Assembly (NCBI RefSeq): GCF_021462225.1
Contig: NC_061811.1
Span: forward strand, 4,547,163 to 4,611,162
Source of the DNA: Girardinichthys multiradiatus
Taxonomy: Eukaryota; Chordata; Actinopteri; Cyprinodontiformes; Goodeidae
Reading direction: 5' to 3'
DNA: 64,000 nt
Below, piece by piece: positions 34,851 through 46,392 of this stretch. Every line of letters starts with the position of its first letter. Position 1 is the stretch's first letter. A program made the translations under genes and the position numbers. Below the pieces are notes generated by a model. The model did no database searches and was not told the DNA's origin. It worked only from the letters and a program-made list of their open reading frames with translations.

Positions 34851-36189
34851 TTGCAAACACCCATCTATGCCTCATGGTTACACTTCCTAACCCCATCCTT
34901 CTAAACCCATCTGATTTTTCCCTATAATAAATTGTAACTATGCAGAGTAAATTGCTTTATTAACGTGTCTGCATAGCTTATATTTTAATGTGGCTGTAGT
35001 GTTGTCTATACCCTAAGCCTAACATGCAGCTGAGGGTTGAAAATGAGATTACGCAGCTTCCGCTCTCCTGTCCCAATAAAACACACACTCTCTGCACCAG
35101 GTGACTGTGTATATTTTTGAACATCAGCCAGCTCTTTTCTTTAAGAACCCAAATCCTAGAGACTGACTGTCAACTTCAAAGCAATTGGACTGTGGCTGTC
35201 TGTCTTAACCTCCAAATCTGGCTGGTCTTGTTACAGCTGCCCTGTAGGGACAGAGTGGGCAGTGTACTGGGTCTGCTGATTAACCCCTGGGCCAGGGCTA
35301 TTCTCCTCAGCCAGACAGATCAGCTTTCGCTGGTCCCAGCCCCTGTAATGGGAACCCGTTGCAACAAGCCACATCAAAGCAGAAGGCCAGCAGGAATGTC
35401 AGTTTCAGAGCCAGTAGGAGCATGAAAAGGGAGCAAAGCTGAAAAATAAAAGTTCATGTTGGTCTAAGAGTGTAGGACTTTCTAAGATTGAACATAAATG
35501 GTGATGGATCTCACTTGCTGATCAACATCAGGACTTAAACCTATTTGGAAAGTACACAGTCAAAAACTGTCTGCTCTCATATACAACACTGTCTGCACAA
35601 CCCCTAGTAAACAAACCAAAGATCAACATCACAGACAAATTTACATGAATAGTTCACATTAATATCTCTCAAATTGATCAAACCAAAACACTGTAAATTA
35701 GTCGATTTAGTCGGTAAAAGAAACTAAAGCTTGTTGTCATGGATGTCATGGCTTCACCCAGACATGCATGTGAAAGAGGTGTGGTGATTTAAGGTGCATG
35801 CAAGGATTTAGCCATAACTGTGTGACTGCATTGTTCATCAACTATTGCTGAAGTCCTTTTTCAAGATATTTTCCCCCAGATTATTGCATAACAATTTGCA
35901 TTTTCGTATCAAATACATAGTGGATTGGTAAATGCTGCTAAGAATCTCACATTCCTTAAGGTCTAAATTTAAAGAAAAAAAGTGCTTATCACATCCAATC
36001 CTGTCATGTCTGTGTGTGTATTAGGGTGAAGGTGCTGAAATGCAGCTGAATAATGACAGAGTAAAACCCAAATCACACTATTGTGATATGTATCTGCCTT
36101 GCATTTCTATGGCATAGATGGATACATTGCTTTAGGCAAATAATGCTCCATCACCTTTCTGAGCATCTCATACTGTAGCATATATAATT
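34851..36189. other. single-copy-looking stretch, no gene seen
   Basis: No recognised repeat. The 102-codon frame at 35,117-35,425 has no motif I can assign. Confidence 0.3.
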
Positions 36190-36310
36190 TGATGTCCAAC
36201 TAAGCCCAGCAACCACAGGTTACTTGGACATGTCAAGATACCACACATATAGGTCACTGCTATGCAAGTACTACTCAAATGTTTCAGCAACACCCTGATT
36301 TTAACATTAC
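36190..36310. repeat. unclassified dispersed repeat, copy 2 of 3
   Basis: The stretches tttgatgtccaactaagccc and tactactcaaatgtttcagc align with 17,275-17,445. Diverged. Confidence 0.3.
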
Positions 36311-38708
36311 CAATTCTCATGCTACACTATGCAAAAGCTCCCTTTGCTCCAATAAACATTAACTAACAGCTACTAATTCAGAGAATAATTCAGAGAACTG
36401 AATAAATCAAGAAATAGGTCAGACTGCCTTGCTGTTGGAGCCACTCCAAGAATTAGGCATGCTAAAGTGAGTGAACCTTCAATAAAGCACATAAGGCATC
36501 AGCAAAGCATAGCATGAGATTAAATAATGCTTATCGGGTTACTCCTGCAACATTAAGGTAGGGATGACTTCATTTTTGTAGGAGTGGTGCATATCTGCAG
36601 AATGTATATGCCGTTTCTAAAGCGTGATGCTCATGCCACTAAATGTTTTGTCATGTCAAAAATTTTATAGCAGCCTGGTGATTAAATCATGTATGCTAAT
36701 TTAAATTACAAAATGTCTTTGTGTTATTTACCGAAAGTGGTATACCTTTGAAACACAAGGCAGCTAACACATTAAATTTTAATTTCAACAGTACAGTTAG
36801 CACCTAGAGGTCACCTGTCTGAGTTTATCCAACACCTTTTGTCCTCCTGAAGTTGTAGTTTTTTACATCACAAATTGGCATCAATAAATAAAAGGCTTAT
36901 TTCATATTTCCTGTGTCATTGTTTGTGGATTTGTTTGGTTTACAACAACCGCATTAACCAACTGTCATGTCTCCTGAAAAGTTAATAACAAGGGCTTTTA
37001 AGCATTACACTTATATTTGTTGTGTAAATTATTTCCACAAAGTGGCACATTCACACAAATACTTTGAGAGAAGAGTTTTTGTCACACAGAATAACGACAT
37101 GAGAATCCCCAATGGAGGTTAGGTTTGCTGTTGCACAGGAGTTGGACTGAGTTGCTCTGTCGATCACCGAACACTGTGCTGCCTTTTGTAGCTTGTAGAC
37201 AATAAGCCGCTGCTGGGGAGCGAGACGGGCAACCTGAACCTGACACAGGAAGCTCTTAAAGCTACAAAAAACAAACTGCTGAGCTCTGGCATATCCCCCT
37301 ACTGAAAGACTATCTCCACCGTCATTAAAGGTGAACTCAATCGTCTAATCTCCTCCAAAGTCACCAAGCCACAGCCCTCCCCCTCCTTTCCCCTCCATTT
37401 GTCTCTCCTTGCTCCCTCCTTCTCACTAGCTGCTTCTTCTCACTTTGCTCACAAGGTGGAGCCCATCAATGAAATGCCATTAGATCTCTGGGAGGTTATA
37501 GGTTATAGGACAAAGATTTTTTGTTGATTGTGCATGGTGGCAGTCTTTGCTGAAAGACTAGGAGGTTATAATCAATTGAAGATCGATCAGAAGCATAAAT
37601 CAAAATACTTTTGCATTAATGCCTTCTTAAAGAATCCCAGAAATGACAGTAAGAGACTTTAAAAATTTGCGCAAAACATTCTGAGTATACAGATATCATA
37701 GAGTTGTGCCATTTCCACCTGGCAAACAGTCAACAGCAGAATCAAAATCTCAAAAGTAATATTCAGAGAATGTCTAGTTTCTTCTTTCAAATCCTCAGTA
37801 AGTAATCAATACCCTCCCAAGAATCAGAGGCGAGTAAATCATTTGCTTTATAATGCTGAAAAACAATGCAAGAGACCAGAGAAAAACAAACAGAGCCATC
37901 CGAGCATCACTGCAGAGAATCTAATGAAAACACTGAGAATGGACATGCACATTTGCACATACAAACACATTACACTCAGTGCTACCATTGTACACATTTT
38001 GATATCAGCTACATTCAGTGAAGGCCATTTGCACCTCACATGTTATAATATGCTTCTAGCAACAAGAATAGTACTGTCTGGAATTCAATTATGTGTCTTC
38101 GTCTTAGTTTTTTTTGGTCCCATTTTTATTCAGGCACTCTGAAAAGCCTCATTCGGCCAGCCAGTCATGATTATGCAAAGATGGGAAAATTACATTCTCC
38201 TCTCCCAATTATAGCATCAAAATCTGTCCTGGCTGCTCTGCATAGCGGCTTATTACCTTGGTGAAAAAGCTACCTTAACTTCCATTACAAGCTGGCCCTG
38301 TAATTAGTGCCTTTTTAAGATACTGAACCAAAAGCGATTAGGTTATAAAGGAGAGCTTGTTTACTAACATGAATACTATTCCATTATTAGTCACACTCTT
38401 GTGAAGGGGATGCTAACCAAATATGACACTGTGATTCAAATTCTAGTGTTTCCAGTTTCTTAAAATTGTCATTCAACATTTTATCTTCTGCTTCTGAATA
38501 CAAAAAACATCCAAAGTTTTTAAAGGTGACTTCACAGCTTAGTTGCTCTGTTGTTTTCTATAAGTTTATCTTTTCATTTATGTGCTTAGCTGTGTTCATA
38601 TACAGTAATGAGAGTTTTTACTCCCTTTCAGATTTCTTTTTGCATTTTCAAAATTATGATTTTATTTTTTTAGGGTCAAAATGTCAGCCAAACCAACCTG
38701 ACCATTTG
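36311..38708. other. long single-copy-looking stretch, no gene recognised
   Basis: AT-rich with a GC-richer patch at about 37,140-37,480 that has a 37-codon open stretch after an acceptor-like site (37,180-37,195) but no matching donor or family motif. Nothing else recognised. Confidence 0.3.
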
Positions 38709-39432
38709 TGTCGTCATTATTTTTGTAATAGACCTGACCCACATACAGAAGAACACTCTGAAGGACAACTGAATCAGGGAAAGGTGTTTTATTTACAACA
38801 AGTGAGACTGGAACGTGAATGGGTGAATCGCCAACTGTATGGAAAGAGAGGGAAGAGAATTGGTGAAACCAAGAACTATTATGTTGTGGAATTAATGAAA
38901 AGTAACTATGATAAACAGGAAAACGGCTTACTAGGTAAGTGCAGTCAGGTCGCCAGGGGTAGAGGGATTCGGGGTCCAGGTTTACAAAGCGGAGTAATCC
39001 AGATGGTTTCTCTTGTGCTGTTGAGTAAGCTTTGGTGAGATCAGGAGTTAGTTCAATGCTCAGGTACTTCCGTTGGAGGGTGAACAGGGTACGCTTATGC
39101 CTTGGTTCAGGAGACGGAGGAAAACAGGAAGCTGCCAGCTTGGTCCTTGGAAACGAAATCCATCAAACATAGGTAATCTTGATCATCCAGAAACGTCTGG
39201 AACCGAAGTCAGTGTTCAACGAGGGTAATCAAAAGATTCAGGTTTCTGCCACTGAAGGCAAACACTCTGGCATTGAAGTACTGGCAGCCTCCTGCTTAAA
39301 TACACCTCCATGCAATTAGCAGATCAGTCGCACCTGTCAACTAGCACACCTGAGAAACTCCAGCACCATCTGGAAACTGAAAACAAAGTGGAAACAAAAC
39401 ACAAACACACACACTGAACCCAGACCCTGACA
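38709..39432 (-). mobile_element. solo LTR, minus orientation
   Basis: Read on the minus strand it starts TGTCAGGGTCTGGG (39,432) and ends near AATGACGACA (38,709). It has a TATA-like tatttaagcagg near 39,301 and a poly(A)-type region at the far end (ctgattcagttgtcc, gtgggtcaggtct). The downstream block ggaggctgccagtacttc parallels ggaggcgagccagtacttt in the LTR at 15,035-15,725, so the two are diverged members of one group. A clear target duplication was not found: GTCATTA occurs near both ends but not at the boundary. The 190-codon plus-strand frame here is antisense to the LTR. Confidence 0.5.
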
Positions 39433-39539
39433 GTCATTAAGTCATGAATTCAATTAATTACATTTTTTGTTATTCACAATCAATGAATGCCTTAGACAAA
39501 AGGTATCTGACGCAATAAAGTAGGTTTGAAATATCAAAA

Positions 39540-39946
39540 ACCAGCAGATGAACTCAGGCACAGATGAGAAAATAAGTCATTTCAATCCATCAGTCTGGAA
39601 AGAGTTAGCAAACCATTCTAAGGATTAGTGGCTCCAGTGAACCACACTGAGAGCCATTATCCACAAATGGAGAAAACATTGAACAGTGGTGAACCTTCCC
39701 AGAATTGGCAGGCCAACCACAATTACTACAAAAGCACATCAGTAATTCATGTAAGAGGTCACAGAAGAACCCAGAACAAAATCTAAAGCACTTGCAGGCC
39801 TCACTTGCCTCAGTTAAGGTCAGAGGTCATGATTCAACAATTAGAATGAGACACTACGCATAAATTGCACCAATGGGGAATTTCTAGGGCCAAAACCACT
39901 GCTGACCAACATAGATAAGCCATTTCACATTGGTCAAAAAATATCT
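39540..39946 (+). mobile_element. Tc1-like family D, piece 1 of 3
   Basis: Ordered motifs of the family-D transposase coding strand: atcagtctggaaagagttag, gagagccattatccacaaat, aacagtggtgaaccttccc, gcaggcctcacttgcctcag and aaaaccactgctgacc. These cover the N-terminal helix-turn-helix part. Stops abound. The piece breaks off at aaatatct and continues at 41,867. Confidence 0.65.
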
Positions 39947-40417
39947 AGCTGCATAAGGGCGGAAACGTCTCATTGTGACTAGGAATGGGTACCTGGGAAT
40001 CGGTATCAATACTCAGCGGTACCCATTTCCAGTACTTATGTTTGTGTTTATGTGGTAATAAATGTAAATTTTTTTAATAATAAAATCTCAAACTTTTTCA
40101 ATTTATCATATTTATTTCCCAGTATATAAACTTTAATGAATATGGATATAAGAATATCAAAACAACATCCAGCTGTTTGTATTGTAACATCTCGGTTGTT
40201 TCAAACAATTCTGCTCCTTATTCCCTGCTGGCTAATTACATCTTGTATTAATTAGTACCATGTACTTTTAGTGATTTTGTTCTTGTTATTTATGCGTTTG
40301 TCCATGTGGTTTTTCTTTTGTTTCTCTCTTTTTCTCTTGTTCTGCAGGTGTACGAGCAGTCTTCATGGGTGTTATCTTGTATCAGTTTTAATCTTTTTTC
40401 TTTCCTCTATTCTTATA

Positions 40418-41625
40418 CACTCACTGGCCACTCTATTAGGTACACCTTGCTAGTACTGGATTGGACCCCATTTGCCTTAAGAACTGCCTTAATACTTCAT
40501 GGCATAGATTCAACAAAGTACTGGAAACATTCCTCAGAGTTTGGTCCATATTGACATGATAGCATCACACAGATGCTGCAGATGTGTCGGCTGCACATCC
40601 ATGATGTGAATCTCCCGTTCCACCACATCCCAAAGGTGCGCTATTGGATTGAGATCTGGTGACTGTGGAGGTCATTTGAGTCCAGTGAACTTATTGTCAT
40701 GTTCAAGAAACCAGTCGTAGATGATTTGTGCTTTATGACATGGCGCGTTATCCTGCTGGAAGTAATCATCAGAAGATGGGTACACTGTGGTCATAAAGGG
40801 ATGGACATGGTCAGCAACAATACTCAGGTAGGCTGTGGCGTTGACATGATGCGCAATTGGTAGGGGCCCAAAGTGTGCCAAGAAAATACCATTACCAATA
40901 CCGCACCATTACACCACCACCCCCAGCCTGAACCGTTGATACAAGGCAGGATGGATCTATGCTTTCATGTGGTTGATGCCAAATTCTGACCCTACCATCC
41001 GAATGTTGCAGCAGAAATCAAGACTCATCAGACCAGGCAATGTTTTTCCAACCTTCTGTTGTCGAATTTTGGTGAGGGTGCGCAAATTGTAGCATCAGTT
41101 TCCGGTTTTTAGCTGACAGGAGTTGCACCCGGTGTGGTCTTCTGCTGCTGTAGCCCATCCGCCTCAAGGTTTGACGTGTTGTGCATTCCGAGATGCTCTT
41201 CTGCATGCCTTGGTTGTAACGAGTGGTTATTTGAGTTACTGTTGCCATTCTATCAGCTTGAACCAGTCTGGCCATTCTCCTCTGACCTCTGGCATCAACA
41301 AGGCATTTGCGCCCGCAGAACTGCCGCTCACTGGATATTTTCTCTTTTTTGGACCATTTTCTGTAAATCCTAGAGATGGTATTGTGCTAAAATCCCAGTA
41401 GATCAACAGATCAACAGCCTGTCTGGCGCCAACAACCACGCCACGTTCAAAGTCACTTAAATCACCTTTCTTCCCCATTCTGATGCTCGGTTTGAACTGC
41501 AGCAGATCATCTTGACCATGTCTTCATGCCTAAATGCATTGAGTTGCTGTCATGTGATTGGCTGATTAGAAATGTGCATTAATGAGCAGTTGGACAGGTG
41601 TACCTAATAAAGTGGCCGGTGAGTG
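40418..41625 (-). mobile_element. Tc1-like family C, complete ends
   Basis: The left terminal repeat is CACTCACTGGCCACTCTATT and the right one ends in its inverted counterpart (aataaagtggccggtgagtg). TA duplications lie at 40,416-40,417 and 41,626-41,627. The length is 1,208 bp. The transposase lies on the minus strand and is broken. A second, much more decayed copy lies at 44,160-44,660 on the plus strand. Confidence 0.85.
40600..41478 (-). pseudogene. Tc1-like transposase (family C), dead
   Basis: The start is ATG at 41,478, encoding MGKKGDLSDFERGVVVGAR. The frame shifts several times. One part (41,018-41,275) carries the paired-like DNA-binding end (TRQTLRRMGYSSRRPHR) and the first catalytic Asp in AWSDES. 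A third part (40,672-40,881) carries the second Asp in YFQQDNAPCHKAQ. The position of the catalytic Glu reads SPDLNPIAHLW, with Ala in place of Glu (GCG for GAG, about 40,640). Even with a restored frame the enzyme would lack its third metal ligand. Confidence 0.75.
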
Positions 41626-41866
41626 TATTCTCTTCCTTTTATCTTCTTGCTCTACCTGCTCCCATTTCATTCTTCTTTTTTTCTCTTTCATTTTCATCTC
41701 CATGTCCATTGCATTTGAAATAACCCTAAAGCAATTTACAGTGAAGCATTATAGCGTTAGCCATAATGCTCTACCTGTGAAAGTGAATCTGTTGGGCTCC
41801 TTCTTGAAAGTCAGACAACAATTCTGAGTACTACTCAGCTGGACAGGACACATAAAAACAGAAAAG

Positions 41867-42112
41867 AAATATCTTGATGACTCCTGAGACTTCTCAAAAG
41901 ATATGCATTGGACTGATGAGAAAAGTGGACCTTTACAAAAGGTTAATGTCCTGTAAAAACTGCATTTAAGAAAAAGAACATCATACAGACACTCTAATAT
42001 GATGGAAGTAAAGCAATGGCTTTGGGACTGTTTTTCTGCTTTACCACCAGGATGATCATGGATTCTGGTTTCTACCTGAAAATCCTGAAGGAGAACATCC
42101 GGCTATCAATTA
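41867..42112 (+). mobile_element. Tc1-like family D, piece 2 of 3
   Basis: Resumes with atatcttgatgactcc, cattggactgatgag, gaaaaagaacatcatacag and aaaatcctgaaggagaacat, the mid-transposase region. It ends at the insertion of a Rex1-type fragment at about 42,113. Confidence 0.65.
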
Positions 42113-42805
42113 AATTCAATTCAATTCAAAAATACTTTATTAATCCCAAAGGGAAATTAAATGTTGTTGTAGCTCATATTATGAAGGTTTCTTCAAAGAG
42201 CCGTTGTAGATGCTGATGGCTATGGGCAGGAAGGATCTCCTGTAGCGCTCCGTCTTACAGCAGATCGGAAGAAGCCTCTGACTGAAGACACTCTGTTGTT
42301 GTAGGACAGTCTCATGAAGAGGATGCTCAGGGTTCTCCATAATGTTCTTCATTTTATGAAGACTCCTTCTTTCCACAATGATCTCCAGAGGTTCCAGAGG
42401 AGTCCCCAGAACAGAGCCAGGCTTCTTTATCAACTTGTTGAGCTTTTTTAAGTCCCTGGCTCTGATGCTGCTTCCCCAGCAGATGATGGCAGAAGAGATC
42501 AGACTCTCCACAACAGACTTATAGAAGATATGCAGCATCTTGCTGCAAACACCAAAGGACCTAAGCTTCCTCAAGAAGTACAGTCTGCTCTGTCCCTTCT
42601 TGTAGATGGCTTCACAGTTGCATCTCCACTCTAGTCTGTTGTCCAGGTGAACACCGAGGTATTTATACTCCTCCACCACCTCCACTTCTTCTCCCATGAT
42701 ATAAATAGTTTTTGACTTATTCCTGTTTCTCTTAAAATCTACAATCATCTCCTTTGTTTTAGTCACGTTGAAAATGAGATGATCAGTGTGCGACATTAAG
42801 CTCAC
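42113..42805 (-). mobile_element. 5'-truncated Rex1/CR1-type LINE
   Basis: The plus-strand start has the 3' tail (ttcaattcaattcaa), then aatactttattaatcccaaa, a typical 3' end of fish Rex1-like LINEs. The frame on the minus strand is open through the remaining C-terminal part. The insertion truncated the 5' end just after the reverse-transcriptase active site. It lies inside a family-D Tc1-like element. Confidence 0.75.
42179..42805 (-). pseudogene. C-terminal fragment of a LINE reverse transcriptase
   Basis: About 205 residues, ending in a stop at 42,179. It begins in the thumb region after the missing YADD box (FNVTKTKEMIVDF, parallel to [12 protein letters not shown] in the intact LINE at 28.9 kb). 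It continues with YKYLGVHLDN, GQSRLYFLRKLRSFGV, FYKSVVESLI and ENPEHPLHETV, each with a recognisable counterpart in that LINE. The frame is intact, which suggests fairly recent truncated insertion, but without endonuclease and active site it has no function. Confidence 0.8.
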
Positions 42806-43130
42806 AACCTAAGCTTAAGCATAACATATATGTGCTCACTTAGGTTATGCAGCATCAATATCAATGATCTAAAGCACACTAGCAAGTCCATCTCTCAATG
42901 GTTTTATAAAACATAACAAAGGCTCTCAGATAACCTAGTCAAAGTCCGGATGCAGTGGCAATCCTCCAATGTTGCTGAATTTAAACAGTTGTGTTAAGAG
43001 TGGGCCAAAATGCCTCCAGAGCAACGTTAAAGACTGATCAGCAGTTGTCAAATAATATTAAATGGGAAACATTACTGACTGGCAAATGGAGTTGGGTTTT
43101 AGAGATAATCATTAGGTTGGTTTGAATACC
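42806..43130 (+). mobile_element. Tc1-like family D, piece 3 of 3
   Basis: Motifs acacactagcaagtccatct, cctagtcaaagtccgg and gagtgggccaaaatgcctcc follow in the order expected of the C-terminal third of the transposase. The catalytic regions are mutated (NDLKHTSK for NDPKHTSK). The right terminal repeat is not clearly present. Confidence 0.6.
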
Positions 43131-44159
43131 TTGAATCTCATTTGAAAACTGCTTTTTGCATTTACTAATGTTAATCATGTCTGATATTAAAATCTGCTCT
43201 GAAACATTTATATGTGACTAAAGAGCAAAAAGAGGCAGTGAACAGTTTCATGGCACTGTATGTACATTTTTGTGTGCTTGTAGCTGCAGGTTGAGGAGAG
43301 GAGAACTGACCGGACCCAGCCTGTTCCTTCAGAACAATATGCAGACTGCAGATAAGGTTTCATAGAACACATTTGCTCCATATCTGTTGTAAACTTTATC
43401 ACATGTTCCAGAAGAGGTACACAAAGTCAAAACATGTGTGCTAAATTCTAATGCCTGAGGGGTCAGCTCAGTGGTCAACCTGCACATTACTCTATGTCCT
43501 AGTCAGACAGGTTAGAATGCACAAGACTAATGCTGCAGCTCATCCAAAAGGTGATCTGTGGATATTAATGTGGACCTTTAACTGAACCTGCTTTTGGAGG
43601 TGCCTGGTTCCTTTTGCATGTGCATTAAGAAACTTTCTGGCAGACAGGGATAAATATTCTTACTGCAATGTGAAGTGTACATGGGGCACTTTGTGCTAAC
43701 TGCAACTTTATGAGGTAAAACAGGAGAAAAACAGCTCATTGATATTTCTGTTGTAGTTTTGTAGCTCCAGACAGCAATCGAAAGTCTGAGTATAATTAGT
43801 CAGGCTTGTGGGGAAAAAATCTGTTTTGGCTGATTGATCCAGCCAAATGTTTTGTTGTTGCTCATTATTCACCAACATGCAGCCTGCAAACCACTGCCTG
43901 ACAATAACTTGTGCTAAAGCTCCCTGAATTGATTAAAACCTGTTGAAAGCAGTGGAAAGAGATGTCAAGAATATAATTGCTGGAACTTGATGAAAAGAAT
44001 CTGCAGCTGACATTCTTGTTGTGGTCAATTCTCTAAGATTTGCTTGTATGCTAAACTCCCTTGTGCAAAATGGGAGTATAACTTGATATTAAATGCAAAA
44101 CAAAGTGTTCTAATGTAAGCATACCAATACAGGAGAACCAATGTTCAATACAGACAGTG
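43131..44159. other. AT-rich stretch, mostly unrecognised
   Basis: Contains the tRNA-like block at 43,455-43,540. Otherwise no gene or repeat recognised. Confidence 0.3.
43455..43540 (+). repeat. tRNA-derived SINE head or decayed tRNA pseudogene
   Basis: The block gtcagctcagtggtcaa resembles a polymerase III A-box (TAGCTCAGTGGTTA). About 45 bases downstream, ggttagaatgc resembles a B-box (GGTTCGAATCC). No cloverleaf with paired acceptor stem is evident, so a functional tRNA gene is unlikely. Confidence 0.35.
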
Positions 44160-44660
44160 AATCACAAGGGCTAGTCTGAGCATTTCTGAAACTGCTCATC
44201 TGATGAGATTTTTACAAAAACATATCTTAGGTTTACAGAGAATGGCAAATAAAAAGAAAAATCCAGTGAGTGGCACATGTGTTGACCACAACGCTTTGCT
44301 GATGTGAGAGGAGAATGGGCAGACTGATTTTAGATGATAGACAGTCAACTGTAGCTCCAACATTCACTTGTCTGAGGTATGCAAAATACCATCTCTGAAC
44401 ATGTACATTGAACCTTGAAGCAGATGGACTACAGCAGCAAAAGAACTCATCAAGTTCCACTCCTGTCAGCTAAAAACAGGAATCTAAGGCTCCAATTCAC
44501 ACAGACTCACCAAATCTAGACTCTAACAGATTGTAAAAATGTCATCTGGTCCAATGAGAATTAACTTTAGCTGCAACATTCAGATGGTGGGGTCAGAATT
44601 TGGCATACACATTAAAACATGGATCCGTCCCGCCTTGTATGCACATACTTCAGGGATATA
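44160..44660 (+). mobile_element. Tc1-like family C, decayed copy
   Basis: In several frames the plus strand spells fragments matching the family C element at 40,418-41,625: VRGEWADWF (there VRGEWPDWF), MDYSSKRTHQVPLLSAKNR (there MGYSSRRPHRVQLLSAKNR) and a WSNEN-type remnant of WSDES. Many stops, no clear ends. The 75-codon minus-strand frame across it is an accident. Confidence 0.6.
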
Positions 44661-45747
44661 CAGGACTGCATTTTGTATGTCGTCTCATTTAGACCCACAT
44701 AATTTGTGTTTTTCATTACATCAACATAAGTGGCAGGTTGGAAGCTACACCTATATGAATTTCTAAGCTATTTATTCTTTCTGCACGTACTCAGTTTGCA
44801 GTAGCAGGTAGAAATTGATCAACATAGTAAGCAGATTCAAACTTTTGTTCGAATCTTCCCCTTGAAGTTTCCTAACATGGTTTTTAAATATCAGAGATTA
44901 TCAGTGTGCTAAAGCAAAATATGTTCATTAGAAATTTGCTCCTAATTGATCTGAATGGTTTGAACAAATGGTTTGAACAATTAGGTATAGTTTTAGCAAT
45001 TTAAGGTTTTAATCTTGACTTTTCCTGATTGTAAAATCTTCTGAAACACGGGAGAAATGTCAAGCATTCAGCCTGCATCTCATGACTCTTTGCGAAGCTC
45101 ATTCTCTTTTCACTGCAAGTTTTTTTTTTTTTATTCATTATTTGCCATGAAATGTGAAAAGTCTTCTTCATTAGATAGTGTGAAATCCCCCTCTCTCTCT
45201 GCTTCTGCTCCTCTGAAGTCGAGCTAACTATGTTAATCCCAGAAATGCAGACTCTGTGGCATGCCCCTCCCCTTACTGTTAGACTCATAGCCCTGCTGTC
45301 TAAATAATTGCCTCATTAGTTTGTGGTGCACAGGTATGGCATAAATGCAAAGTTTAGACAAGTGTGTATGCAAATCAAATTGCTTGTTCTACACTCTTTA
45401 TTCATGTGATCAAAACTCTGCTGAATTATAGAGACCTGAGCCCTGAAATGGAAATGTAGGGATAACTAATGCATTTTCAACGAAGTGAGCAGTTTGCAGG
45501 TTTTGGCTTGGTTCAGGTAATGTGCAAATAGCTGACAGCTTTCAGCTTTAGCGTCATTATATTTTAGATGTTGTCTTTTTCATAAAACAGTAATGTGATT
45601 TATATTATATTTAAATGAATTGCAAAACATGCTTAAGGCAAGAACAGTATTTTGTAGAACTGAGACTTCAAGAGCAATGTTGGTTGGTTTCTTTCGTGGA
45701 AAAGTGAATAACTCCCCATAAACGGAACAGAGTCATTGGATAAACAG

Positions 45748-45781
45748 CGGTGGTGGTGGTGGTGGTGGTGGTGGTGGTGGG
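45748..45781. repeat. (GGT)n microsatellite
   Basis: About eleven GGT units followed by a short G-run. It has potential to form G-quadruplex structure on the plus strand. Confidence 0.9.
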
Positions 45782-46358
45782 GGGTATAGAACATTGCAGT
45801 GAAGTTCAGTTCATTAATCAGTTAAAAGGTTTTCTATCTAAGGACTGATACATAAGAAGGGGCAGGTTACCTCACTTAGACTTGTTACTATTCTTGAACA
45901 GCTTGTTTTGTGCCACATAGAGTTCAGCAGGAAGGCATTTTACATTGATACTTTGTTATTTTGTAGTTATAATATCAACCTGTGGTGCAAATGTTAAAGG
46001 TCAGATTACCAGTTGTGTTTTGTGTAGAATAGAAGCAAGTTGCTGTAAGTTTTATGAAGAAAGGTGATGACTTGATTAAATACCAAAGTGGAACTGTTGT
46101 TTGATTTTCTGCGCTGCCCTCTGACTGCTTTGGTTGCCCTTAACTTGTTTTGTATTCTAATATTTGATTGCATATAATTTTCAGAAGTTGTATTTGGGTT
46201 TAATTTGAAGGGATCTGAATAATAAATGCTGTTTTGGTAAATCGTTTGCCCTGTCTTGGTGGTTGGATTTACCATATGCTGAATTACCTTAACCAATGAC
46301 AGCTTCAAAGGGATTGGTTTATTTTTCTAATGATTAAATATGAACATATGTGTCTTTG

Positions 46359-46361
<3 letters not shown>

Positions 46362-46390
<29 letters not shown>
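46362..46390. repeat. (AT)n microsatellite
   Basis: A perfect alternating AT run of about 28 bases. Confidence 0.9.

Positions 46391-46392
<2 letters not shown>

Larger units (their letters stand above)
39947..41866. mobile_element. 1.9-kb insertion splitting the family D element
   Basis: This segment is flanked by the same 8 bases, aaatatct, at 39,939-39,946 and 41,867-41,874. The outer part (about 710 bases without the inner transposon) begins with a small palindrome (aatgggtacc/ggtacccatt, about 39,986-40,027). I cannot assign it to a family: hAT-like length of duplication, but no CAGGG ends. A complete family C Tc1-like element lies inside it. Confidence 0.4.

Noticed and set aside
37180..37320. 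Possible exon with a 37-codon open stretch after an acceptor-like site
   Set aside because: No convincing donor, no neighbouring exon and no family motif. Kept only as a note.
38466..39038. 190-codon plus-strand frame
   Set aside because: Its second half is antisense to a solo LTR (38,709-39,432) and its first half is low-complexity hydrophobic sequence from AT-rich DNA.
46006..46308. 100-codon minus-strand frame
   Set aside because: AT-rich sequence with Asn/Lys/Ile-rich product, no motif, no splice or regulatory context.
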